A stretch of DNA of 64,000 bases from VFKU01 sp964620045 (GTDB lineage Bacteria > Hydrogenedentota > Hydrogenedentia > Hydrogenedentales > GCA-2746185): contig CAZUJL010000009.1 in assembly GCA_964620045.1 (NCBI GenBank), forward strand, positions 1-64,000, in the 5' to 3' direction. Positions 24,821 through 32,617 of the stretch are shown here, piece after piece; position 1 is the first letter of the stretch, and the number at the start of each line of letters is the position of its first letter. Under the pieces are notes generated by a model. That model saw nothing but the letters and a program-made list of their open reading frames with translations, ran no database searches and was not told where the DNA came from. Position numbers and translations under genes: made by a program.

Positions 24821-27156
24821 GCGAGCGACTCCACCGCCGCGTCGCGGCGTTCGCCCTTGCGATAGGCGAGTTCATCGTTCTCGATGAGGACCTCAATGAC
24901 GTCGCCGTTTCCGAATTCGCCGGACAACAAGCGTTCGCTGATTGGATTGACGACGAGGCGCTCGACCACGCGGCGCAGTTCGCGTGCGCCGAAGGCAGGA
25001 CTGTATCCCTCCTGCGCTAGGAACTCGTACGCACGCTGGTACATCCGCACGCGGATGTCCTGATCCTTCAACCGACCGCGCACGCCGTCGATCATGCCTT
25101 TCAGGATCGCGCGCACGTCCTCGAACAAGAGCGGATAGAACGGCACGATTTCGTCGATGCGGTTGATGAATTCAGGCCGGAAGTGACCGTGGAGCGCGTC
25201 GAGGATTTCCCTCTCCCCCACCCCGGCACCCGCGCGCGACAATACATCGGCGCCGACATTCGACGTGAACACAATCATGCAATGGCGGAAGTCGACCAGG
25301 CGGCCGTCGGAGTCTTTCAGGCGGCCTTCGTCGAGAATCGGTAGCAGCAAATCGAACACGCGCGGATGTGCTTTTTCGATTTCGTCGAACAGCAACACCG
25401 AGAACGGTGCGTCCTTCACGGCGCCGGTGAGGCGGCCTTCTTCGCCGTAGCCCACGTATCCCGGCGCGGCGCCGATAAGCTTGGCAACCGACGTTTCTTC
25501 GGAGAACTCGGACATATCGAAGCGAAGCAAGTGCTGCGCGGAGCCGAAGACTTGCTTGGCGAGTTGCTTGGCGAGTTCGGTCTTCCCCACGCCCGTCGGG
25601 CCGAGGAAAAGCATCACGGCGTCGGGACGATTCGGATCGGCGAGACCGGTGCGTGCGCGCTTCACGGCGGCGGCGACTTTTGCGACGGCGTCATCCTGCC
25701 CAATGACGCGACGCGCGAGGCGTGCTTCGAGATCGGTCAGGCGTGCGCGCTCATCGCGCGTGATTTCTTCGATCGGCACGGCGGAAACGAGGCTGACGAC
25801 TTTGCGGATCGTGTGCGGCGTCACGACGCGCATTTTCTCATCGGCATCATGCTGTTGACGCGTTACCCACTTGATGCGTTCGCGCGCGCAGGCCTGGTCG
25901 AGAATATCGATGGCCTTGTCGGGCAACTGGCGATTCGGCAAATAGCGCTCGGTGAGTTGCACGGCGGATTCCATCGCCGCGGGCGTAATTTCGACACAAT
26001 GATGTTCTTCAAGCGAAGCACGCAACGACTCGAGCACGCCGAGCGTCGCCTCGGGCGACAGCGGCTCCACGCGCACGGTCTGGAAGCGCCGCTCCATCGC
26101 CGGGTCTTTCGCGATGCACTGGCGGTATTCCTTCAGCGTCGTCGCACCGACGCAGCGCAATTCGCCGCGGCCCAGCGCGGGCTTGAGCAGATTGGCGAGA
26201 TCGAGGTTGCTGCCGTCCGTGGCGCCGGAGCCCATGATCAGGTGGATTTCGTCGATAAACAGGATGGTGTCGTGCGCGCGGCTGAGTTCTTCGAGCAGCG
26301 CAAAGACCTTGGCTTCGAATTTCCCGCGGTATTCCGTGCCGGACATCATCGCGGCGACGTTTAGTTCGAGAATGCGCGTCTGCGGCAGCACTTCGCGGAG
26401 TGCGCCGGACACCATCTGGCACGCGAGGCCTTCGACGATCTTCGTTTTGCCTGTGCCGGCTTCGCCGACGAGGATCGCGTTGTGTTTCCCCTTGCGCACG
26501 AGGATCTCGACGAGCTGCATCAGTTCGCGGCCGCGGCCGTTGGCGGGCTCGATGTGGCCTTCGCGCGCGAGCGCGGTGAGATCGCGTGTGAAAGTGCTGA
26601 CATCCACCGGGCGCTCGGCCTCCGGCGTGGACTTCTCCTCTACTACCTGCGTGCTTGTTGCAGTGGATGGCTTCGGTTGCGGTGCGGATGCGGACGATTG
26701 CGTGACCGCAGATGTGGATGTGAACTTGGTAAGCGTATCGCGCAGCGCATTCAACAACGCGCCGCGATCGCACGCCATCGCGTCGAGCGTGCGGCTTGGT
26801 GCGGCGTGTGCATCGGCAAGCAAGGCCAGCAACACGTGGCCGGCCGTCGTGGTGGTGCAGCGCATGCGACTCGCGAGGCGCGCGGCCTCGTGAACCGTTG
26901 CGGCGCAGCGCGGCGTGTAGAACGTTTCGCCGCTGGTCTCGGGCATGCGCCCGCGCCAGGCATCGCGATAGAGGCGTTCGACGACGGCGTGGAATGTCCC
27001 GGCGTGGGCGTGCAGCGCGGCGGGCAGGTGCGCGTCATCGGTGACGAGCGCTTCGAAGAGATGTTCAACGCCGACATAGACGGAGCCGCGGCGCAGGCAG
27101 ATGGTCTCCGCCTGGTCCAATAGCGCGCCCACCTCCGGCGATACCCGGACCTTCAC
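24817..27156 (-). CDS. ClpA/ClpV-like double AAA+ ATPase, no evident ClpP loop or M-domain
   Basis: 779 aa. An N-terminal Clp-N repeat region (RGSVYVGVEHLFEAL, TTTTAGHVLLALLADA) and a Ser/Thr/Pro linker precede D1 (Walker A GEAGTGKT about 231-238, Walker B ILFIDEIHLIMG) and D2 (LGPTGVGKT about 518-526, VLLFDEIEKAHP, FRPEFINRIDEIVPF). The D1-D2 junction is too short for the ClpB coiled-coil. No IGL/IGF-type tripeptide is visible before FRPEFINR, where ClpA, ClpC and ClpX bind ClpP. GTG at 27156 follows GGGGGA by 5 nt and is preferred to the GTG at 27198. It probably unfolds or remodels proteins for a dedicated partner. Confidence 0.88.
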   Translation of the reverse strand: MKVRVSPEVGALLDQAETICLRRGSVYVGVEHLFEALVTDDAHLPAALHAHAGTFHAVVERLYRDAWRGRMPETSGETFYTPRCAATVHEAARLASRMRCTTTTAGHVLLALLADAHAAPSRTLDAMACDRGALLNALRDTLTKFTSTSAVTQSSASAPQPKPSTATSTQVVEEKSTPEAERPVDVSTFTRDLTALAREGHIEPANGRGRELMQLVEILVRKGKHNAILVGEAGTGKTKIVEGLACQMVSGALREVLPQTRILELNVAAMMSGTEYRGKFEAKVFALLEELSRAHDTILFIDEIHLIMGSGATDGSNLDLANLLKPALGRGELRCVGATTLKEYRQCIAKDPAMERRFQTVRVEPLSPEATLGVLESLRASLEEHHCVEITPAAMESAVQLTERYLPNRQLPDKAIDILDQACARERIKWVTRQQHDADEKMRVVTPHTIRKVVSLVSAVPIEEITRDERARLTDLEARLARRVIGQDDAVAKVAAAVKRARTGLADPNRPDAVMLFLGPTGVGKTELAKQLAKQVFGSAQHLLRFDMSEFSEETSVAKLIGAAPGYVGYGEEGRLTGAVKDAPFSVLLFDEIEKAHPRVFDLLLPILDEGRLKDSDGRLVDFRHCMIVFTSNVGADVLSRAGAGVGEREILDALHGHFRPEFINRIDEIVPFYPLLFEDVRAILKGMIDGVRGRLKDQDIRVRMYQRAYEFLAQEGYSPAFGARELRRVVERLVVNPISERLLSGEFGNGDVIEVLIENDELAYRKGERRDAAVESLA

Positions 27157-27278
27157 CGCGTTTCCCCCGAAGCCCGCGAATACCCCCAAACGCCTCACGC
27201 GGACTACGTATAATTGTTACCACAGAAACGCGGAATCGTGCCGAATGCCCTATAAACGCTGGGCGAAATGCGTGTCCA

Positions 27279-27932
27279 CTATCCTTTCCTTTCCGATTTT
27301 TCGGCGTATCGGCGCACGAGGGCGGACATTGCCGTGGATTCGTCATCGCCGAGGGCCGCGAGCCCGGCAATGACGCCCTGCTTGTCCTCGGCGGTGCGGT
27401 TCTGGCTGACCTTCCACTTGCCCTCGATGCGGTCGATGGGGATCTCGATGCCCACGATGCCGCGCAGCATTGCGTCGATGTATTCGCGCGGCGCGTCGGT
27501 GACTTTCCAAGGATGCGCCTGCGCGGCTTCGTGCGTGTCCGAGAGTTGCGTGACGTGGTTCAGCAGCCAGCCAGTGTCTTCGATCGCGCGCGGGATGCCG
27601 TGCGCGTGGACGACGGTGTAGTTCCACGTGGGCACGGTCTTGGTGTCGGTCAGCTTGCTCGGGTACCACGCGGGCGTGATGTAGCCCTGCGTGCCCTGGA
27701 AGATCACGAGCGACGGCGTGGTCGTCGAGAACGTGCGCCAGATTGGGTTCGCGCGCGCGACGTGGCCGATCAGCGTGCCGTAGGGTCCGCGCGCAGGGTC
27801 GATCAGGAACGGGATGTGGTTCGCCACAAGGCCGTCCGCGCCTTGCGTGATCCATGCGGCGAACGGGCGCTCGCGGATCAGGCCGTGGATTACGGCGAGG
27901 TCGGTTTCTTTGTTGTGCGCGGGGATGTACAT
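27279..27932 (-). CDS. PaiB-family FMN-binding regulator
   Basis: 217 aa, the full family length. The N-terminal MYIPAHNKETDLAVIHGLIR, the FMN-fold core VANHIPFLIDPARGPYGTLIGHVARANP, and YITPAWYPSKLTDTKTVPTWNY are closely similar to Bacillus PaiB (transcriptional regulator/protease synthase family). GKWKVSQNRTAEDKQGVIAGL near the end is also characteristic. PaiB proteins have a flavin-reductase-like split barrel; whether this one regulates transcription is unknown. It follows mgtC by 51 bp on the same strand. Confidence 0.9.
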   Translation of the reverse strand: MYIPAHNKETDLAVIHGLIRERPFAAWITQGADGLVANHIPFLIDPARGPYGTLIGHVARANPIWRTFSTTTPSLVIFQGTQGYITPAWYPSKLTDTKTVPTWNYTVVHAHGIPRAIEDTGWLLNHVTQLSDTHEAAQAHPWKVTDAPREYIDAMLRGIVGIEIPIDRIEGKWKVSQNRTAEDKQGVIAGLAALGDDESTAMSALVRRYAEKSERKG

Positions 27933-27983
27933 TCGGTCCTCAACGACGGTTGATGACTATATTCTGCGGCATGCGTATGCCAC

Positions 27984-28676
27984 TCAGTCGCCCGCGGGCG
28001 CGATGCGGAATTCGAGGATGGCGGGCGTGGCCTCGAGCGTGACGGCGAGGGTCGAGATGCTGTGGCGGTCGGTGGTGCGGATGACCATGGTGTGGCGGAT
28101 GATGCGGCCTTCGTCGTGCAGGCCATAGCTGAAGCTGCCGATGCTGAAACCGTGTTTCGCGAGGAGCGCGCGCAGTTCGGTCTCCGGCAACGCCGTGTTA
28201 CGCGGCGAGCGCACGTCGAGCTGATAGAACACTTCCACGGGCATGATGTTTTCGATCCGGCGGAAGACCGAGAGCACGCCGAGCGTGAGCAGGACCGACA
28301 AGATCATCGGCATGTAAAACCCGATGCCGGCGAGCACGCCGATGGCGGCCGTGATCCACACCGAGGCCGCCGTGGTGAGTCCGCGGACCGTGAGGCCTTC
28401 CTTGATGATGACGCCGGCGCCGAGGAAACCGATACCCGTCATGATGCCCTGCGCCATGCGCGTGGGGTCGATGCTGTACGACACGCCGCCGTTGCGGACC
28501 CAGTGATCCTCGAAGACCGTGACGAGCATAAGCAGGCAGGACGCCATGCAGACGAGCGCGTGCGTGCGGAAGCCCGCGGGCCGGCCGTGGTAGGTGCGCT
28601 CGTAGCCAATCATCGAGCCGGCCGCGAGCGCGGCGAGCAGGCGCAGCACCATTTCCAGGTCGTCGGACGTGCCCAT
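27984..28676 (-). CDS. MgtC/SapB family membrane protein
   Basis: 230 aa. Four to five hydrophobic helices in the first 150 residues carry the family signatures AAGSMIGYERTYHGRPAGFRTHALVCMA and GFLGAGVIIKEGLTVRGLTTAASVW. A soluble C-terminal region (about 145-230, FYQLDVRSPRNT onward) resembles an ACT-like appendage. Some members support growth at low magnesium or intramacrophage survival; in free-living species the role is uncertain. ATG at 28676 has a strong GGAGGGGA site upstream. Confidence 0.9.
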   Translation of the reverse strand: MGTSDDLEMVLRLLAALAAGSMIGYERTYHGRPAGFRTHALVCMASCLLMLVTVFEDHWVRNGGVSYSIDPTRMAQGIMTGIGFLGAGVIIKEGLTVRGLTTAASVWITAAIGVLAGIGFYMPMILSVLLTLGVLSVFRRIENIMPVEVFYQLDVRSPRNTALPETELRALLAKHGFSIGSFSYGLHDEGRIIRHTMVIRTTDRHSISTLAVTLEATPAILEFRIAPAGD

Positions 28677-29031
28677 GGGTGATCCCCTCCGCGCGGAAGC
28701 CTAAACAGGGTAACGGCTGGAATCAATACACTCTTCCCCCGGCGCCGTTTGCGCGGCGCGATGGCCTGGGCGACGCGAGAGTTCTCCGTGCCGGCCACCC
28801 TTGCTGGTGTGGAGGTCTCGCGGCGTCTACCTATCTATGTGCTGGTGTGTTGCAGTCGTGGTGAAACGCGGGGTGCGAAACAAGGGTCACGCGGCGGGAC
28901 GATGGTTGCGCGATAAGGGCGGTTGCGAGACAAGGGTGAATTGGTTGGTGGCAATGATAAATATCGAAAGAAAATGCAACAAATACTCGAGTGCTTAACA
29001 CGGACCAAAATGTATCTTGTGTCTAGGCATG
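28677..29031. other. Non-coding gap between mgtC and the ATPase gene
   Basis: 355 bp with no convincing gene. It holds the mgtC ribosome site and presumably its promoter. It also holds three imperfect copies of TGCGARACAAGGGT at 28874-28887, 28907-28920 (weaker) and 28924-28937. Composition shifts from GC-rich on the left to AT-rich on the right, so the border of the AT-rich islet falls here. No tRNA, att-like repeat or terminator was found. Confidence 0.5.
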
Positions 29032-30714
29032 TTAATTCTGCGAGCCATCAGGAAGTTCTGTTTGTGCTGGGATGAGTGATTGGAGACTTAATTGAGGCCC
29101 GCGTCGAAGCAGGTCAAAAACAGATTTCGGATTTGTCCCAATCAGCGGCTTACTCTTACTCCCTGTTTTCTTCAACACTAGACGCCCTTTGACAAAATCG
29201 AGTACATTAAGCTGACGCTTCAAACGATGGCCAGAGTACTCACTCAAATCCAGCATATAAACTTCATATCGACGTCCAGCTTCACTTTTATCTGAAACAC
29301 TTGAGTTAAGTAAGTGAATAAGCCGCAAGTCCATGAGGCTCGACAACAGAGCATAGGATTCTTGGCAAGATTCCTTTTCACGGAAATCAACCCGAAAATA
29401 CGTGTATTCTTTGTCTTCGAGGCAGAAATCCCGTAAGCGCCGCATAACGTCTAACAATACTGTCGCTCTTCCTCCTATGGATGCAGCGTCTTCTTCCAGC
29501 TCGGCCTTTTTGTTTTTTGCGGCATCACCGGCAGCACGATTAACGTCTTCGCCTCCGACTTTGCCCGCATTTTGTCGAGAACGAGCGTACCTAATCGCTC
29601 CAGCACTCAATGTTAGACAGTCACGAGGAACCGCCCCTGATGCCAATATCAGCCTATTTAACGCGGCCGCAGAGAATACGTTTGATAGTGTATTGATCCC
29701 GACGTGTTCCGCGAAGCTCTGAAGCACCCGCTCTAGAAAGTCTTTTGCTCGGGTAGGCTCCTCAAGAGTTAAGTCAAGATTTACCTGCGTTACATCGTGT
29801 CCTGATTGCAGTCCGGTTTGTTCACTTGCTACATACCAGCGTGTAAGATTCCGAATCGCCGCGACTTTTAACCACGCATTACAGTCTCGAAAGGAAGAAT
29901 GCAATAGATCCAATAGAAGAGGTTGCTGGTCGCGGCTGAGATAGTGAAAGTCATCAAGAAATACATACAGTGATTGATTGAAATAACCGAGAACTTGTTT
30001 GACCAGTTTGTGAACGCTAGGGACGACAGTTGCCATCGAGAAACGTGGCTCTGCCAAACGGTTCATTTTGTCTTCTAATTCACTTTTCAAGGCATCGATT
30101 CTAGCGATATCTTTAGGCAAAGGCCCGTGCTCTTTTTCGTATATACGAAATGCATCAAGAATTTCCTTAACAACGAGTTGATATATTTCATCTGCACTTA
30201 ACTTGCGAAATGTTTGCGCGTTCATCCAGACAGTAAGATGACGCTTTTTCTGAACTATATGCATTGTTTCTACCAGCAAGGCAGATTTTCCAGCTCCGCG
30301 TCGACCGAATATCAAGTTGTGCCGCGGGGCTGCACACGACGCAATATTTTCAGTAGCGTCCTTAATGTATTGAAGTGCAGGTTGAGATTCGGTCGTACGA
30401 GAACGCTCCTGCAATAATCGCTGAAGCTCCAAAACACGATTGTCCGTTAGCCCGCCTACTAACTTACCGCCTAATTTTTTTTTCGCTCGCTTCTCGGTGG
30501 ATTTACGAATCGCGACAAAACCATTGAAGTCTTGTTTTGCCAAAAGCTCGTCCATCTTATTGCCAATTGCGGTAGCTTCGGCCAAGTCGTTTGGCGACAC
30601 GTATGCGATTAGGATGCTTTCTTCTGGATATGTTTTGCATTCAATACGGTCATAAGAAATTGAAGATTGGAGGAGGTGACGCTCCAATAATTTTTTGGCT
30701 TCGGTAGTCGTCAT
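29032..30714 (-). CDS. P-loop (AAA/ORC-like) ATPase paired with a HEPN protein
   Basis: 560 aa, not a family I can name. Residues 1-90 form a small alpha/beta region (ESILIAYVSPNDLAEATAIG) with a Lys-rich end. Then come Walker A GRRGAGKS at 137-144, Walker B VFLDDFHYL at about 251-259, and a sensor-like strand WLKVAAIRN near 281-289. This is the layout of ORC/Cdc6-, STAND- or KAP-like ATPases, with a C-terminal half that may be winged-helix (YFRVDFREKESCQESYALLSSLMDLRLIHLL). No membrane helix. ATG at 30714 overlaps the stop of the HEPN gene as ATGA. Codon usage is AT-rich like its partner and unlike hemE or mgtC, pointing to acquisition as a unit. Confidence 0.8.
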   Translation of the reverse strand: MTTTEAKKLLERHLLQSSISYDRIECKTYPEESILIAYVSPNDLAEATAIGNKMDELLAKQDFNGFVAIRKSTEKRAKKKLGGKLVGGLTDNRVLELQRLLQERSRTTESQPALQYIKDATENIASCAAPRHNLIFGRRGAGKSALLVETMHIVQKKRHLTVWMNAQTFRKLSADEIYQLVVKEILDAFRIYEKEHGPLPKDIARIDALKSELEDKMNRLAEPRFSMATVVPSVHKLVKQVLGYFNQSLYVFLDDFHYLSRDQQPLLLDLLHSSFRDCNAWLKVAAIRNLTRWYVASEQTGLQSGHDVTQVNLDLTLEEPTRAKDFLERVLQSFAEHVGINTLSNVFSAAALNRLILASGAVPRDCLTLSAGAIRYARSRQNAGKVGGEDVNRAAGDAAKNKKAELEEDAASIGGRATVLLDVMRRLRDFCLEDKEYTYFRVDFREKESCQESYALLSSLMDLRLIHLLNSSVSDKSEAGRRYEVYMLDLSEYSGHRLKRQLNVLDFVKGRLVLKKTGSKSKPLIGTNPKSVFDLLRRGPQLSLQSLIPAQTELPDGSQN

Positions 30715-31244
30715 CTGATCGCTACTCCTCGCGTTTGCAAGTACGACTTAGTAAGCAGCTCGGCTTCACGCGCATGTATTGCTAGTTCAAGCGCGTTCCT
30801 TTTCCACGCGGCATCGGATTTCGGAAACGGTGTGTAGTCGGCTTGGTTACGTAATTCTCGCGCGTTCTTCAACCGGTTTTTCCATTTATCAGCATCCGGA
30901 AAATCTGATGGAAGCTTGGTCGGCAAATCCCTATGTTCTTGATGATCGTCCCCATCGTAATAGTGGTAAGCAACGGATCTAAAAGCATGATACATGCTGT
31001 AATAAAAGCGATTGACAGCAATCCGATAGCGCGGCGGCCGCAAGTGTATACACCGATTGCCATCGAGACGAATCGTTCTTGACTGTTTCCAACGTTCGAT
31101 GGTGGCGAGAACACAAAGCTGATCAACAGTGAGGCCCAATTCTGCCGCGAACTGAACTCCTGTTCTCCAACTCTTAATTTGGGATCTCTCAGCTTCACAT
31201 ATTTGCAGCATTAGATCCTGAAGTCGCCGTCTGCCGATCGCCAT
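30711..31244 (-). CDS. HEPN-domain protein, first gene of a HEPN-ATPase pair
   Basis: 177 aa. An N-terminal helical region of about 70 residues with possible DNA-binding character (LGLTVDQLCVLATIERW) precedes a HEPN-like helical core: NRFYYSMYHAFRS at 78-90 and LRNQADYTPF at 131-140. The second motif is the position of R-x4-6-H in RNase-active HEPN toxins; here the pattern is RNQADY without His, so nuclease activity is uncertain. ATG at 31244 is chosen because GAGGGA lies 5 nt upstream; a TTG at 31301 would add 19 residues without a ribosome site. It is followed by the ATPase gene with a 4-bp overlap. Confidence 0.78.
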   Translation of the reverse strand: MAIGRRRLQDLMLQICEAERSQIKSWRTGVQFAAELGLTVDQLCVLATIERWKQSRTIRLDGNRCIHLRPPRYRIAVNRFYYSMYHAFRSVAYHYYDGDDHQEHRDLPTKLPSDFPDADKWKNRLKNARELRNQADYTPFPKSDAAWKRNALELAIHAREAELLTKSYLQTRGVAIR

Positions 31245-31251
31245 ATTTTCC

Positions 31252-31267
31252 CTCGTTATGAAACGAG
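31252..31267 (-). promoter_or_regulatory. Hairpin overlapping the HEPN ribosome-binding site
   Basis: On the minus strand CTCGTT and AACGAG form a 6-bp stem with a 4-nt loop (TCAT). The last three bases of the 3' arm are also the first three of the GAGGGA Shine-Dalgarno sequence. Folding would partly mask the ribosome site of the HEPN-ATPase transcript. A TATAAA element lies about 15 bp further upstream, but no good -35 box was found. Confidence 0.45.
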
Positions 31268-31319
31268 CGTAACCTAGCACATTTATATAAGGATTCAGCA
31301 ATATTGTGTCGCAGAAAGC

Positions 31320-32345
31320 TCAAATTTCTCTTACCAATCGCACTAGGTGTTCGACGTGTTCGAAGGGGGTTTCGCGGAGGAGGCCGTGGTCTAGGTTGAA
31401 GATGTGGCCGCGGCGCTGGCCGGATTCGATGATGGCGCGGGCCTGGTGTTCGATGGCGGTGAGGGGGCCGTTGCAGAGGAGTTTGTTGCTGAGGTTGCCC
31501 TGGATGACGCGGTTGGGTCCGGCGATTTCGCGGGCGGCGGCGATGGTGCCGGTGCTGTGGATGCTGAGGATATCGGCGCCGGAATCGTTTAGATCAGCGA
31601 CCCCCTCCCACTCGCGCGCGAACATGATCGTGGGCACGGTGCCGCGCAGGGCGGCGAAGATGCGCTGGTGCGTGGGAAGCGCGAGGGTGCGGTATTGATC
31701 GCGCGTCAGCAGGTTCGCGGCGGACTCGAAGAGTTGGACGGCAAACGCACCGGCGCGGATCTGGTATTGCAGATAGTCGATGGTCATCCTGGTCAATCGA
31801 TCGAGCAGCGCGCGCGTGGCTTCGGGTTGACTGAAGAAGAAATCCATCGCCTTGGGCGCGGTGTGTCCGAAACTTTTTCCTTCGATCATGAAGACCGCGA
31901 GCGTGAGCGGGGCGCCCGCGAAGCCGAGCACGGGCAGTTCGCCGTTCAGCGAGCGTTGGATGTTCTTGAAGGTCTGCCCGATGAAGGGCAGCGCCTGCGC
32001 GGGATCGAATTTTTTCAGCGCATCGACATCCGCCACGTCGCGGATGGGGTGCTCCGTCACCGGGCCGGGCCGAAACACGAACGGGCAGCCCATCGGCGTG
32101 AGCGGCGTCAAAATATCCTGGAAGTAAATGATCGCGTCGACGCCGATGCGCTTGGGCAGCAGCGAGATTTCCGCCGCGGCATCGGGGTCGGAGAACAATT
32201 GCTCTAGCGGGCGGCCGTCGCGCTCGCGCAGTGCGTTGTATTGCGGGTCGGTGCGGCCGGCCTGGCGCATGAGCCAGATGGGCGGGCGCGGCGTGGCCTC
32301 GCCCCGGGCGGCGCGCGCGAAGAGGCTGTTATGCGGATCGGGCAT
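31320..32345 (-). CDS. hemE: Uroporphyrinogen decarboxylase
   Basis: 341 aa. Decarboxylates the four acetate side chains of uroporphyrinogen III to coproporphyrinogen III in the cytosol (haem pathway). Motifs: PIWLMRQAGRTDPQY (the usual YLPEY end is changed but the Arg residues remain), DAIIYFQDILTPLTPMG with the catalytic Asp, QLFESAANLL, and GHIFNLDHGLLRETP with the conserved His. ATG at 32345 gives the family N-terminus; the open frame further upstream belongs to the next gene's region. No other haem gene is in the window. It is 14 bp downstream of a small membrane-protein gene. Confidence 0.93.
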   Translation of the reverse strand: MPDPHNSLFARAARGEATPRPPIWLMRQAGRTDPQYNALRERDGRPLEQLFSDPDAAAEISLLPKRIGVDAIIYFQDILTPLTPMGCPFVFRPGPVTEHPIRDVADVDALKKFDPAQALPFIGQTFKNIQRSLNGELPVLGFAGAPLTLAVFMIEGKSFGHTAPKAMDFFFSQPEATRALLDRLTRMTIDYLQYQIRAGAFAVQLFESAANLLTRDQYRTLALPTHQRIFAALRGTVPTIMFAREWEGVADLNDSGADILSIHSTGTIAAAREIAGPNRVIQGNLSNKLLCNGPLTAIEHQARAIIESGQRRGHIFNLDHGLLRETPFEHVEHLVRLVREI

Positions 32346-32359
32346 GCGTGCGGCGGGGC

Positions 32360-32518
32360 TCAGTTCGCGGGGCGCCGCGTGGACAAGGTGGCCAATACGC
32401 CGGCCACGGCGATGACGGCCCAGACGGTGAACGACAGGACGTGCAGCTTGTCGATGTAGGTTAGAAAGGTGCCGATGAGTCCGACAATCATGACGAGGAT
32501 GGCGAGAAGGTGGAGCAT
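32360..32518 (-). CDS. Small two-helix membrane protein, 52 aa
   Basis: Reads MLHLLAILVMIVGLIGTFL, a short YIDKLHV turn, then a second helix (FTVWAVIAVAGVLATL) and a basic tail STRRPAN. ATG at 32518 has AGGA 7 nt upstream. It precedes hemE by 14 bp on the same strand, so it is probably co-transcribed. The function is unknown. Confidence 0.6.
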   Translation of the reverse strand: MLHLLAILVMIVGLIGTFLTYIDKLHVLSFTVWAVIAVAGVLATLSTRRPAN

Positions 32519-32617
32519 GCTGGAGTCCTGTTTGGGCGCGGTCTTCGCGCAGATCGTATTGCATCCAGTATAATCAGTTGTGCATAACTTGCGGTAACGA
32601 CGGGACTTGGGGGCCTC

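Noticed and set aside
31245..31301. TTG start adding 19 residues to the HEPN protein
   Set aside because: No ribosome site; the ATG at 31244 has GAGGGA at good spacing and the extension crosses the leader hairpin.
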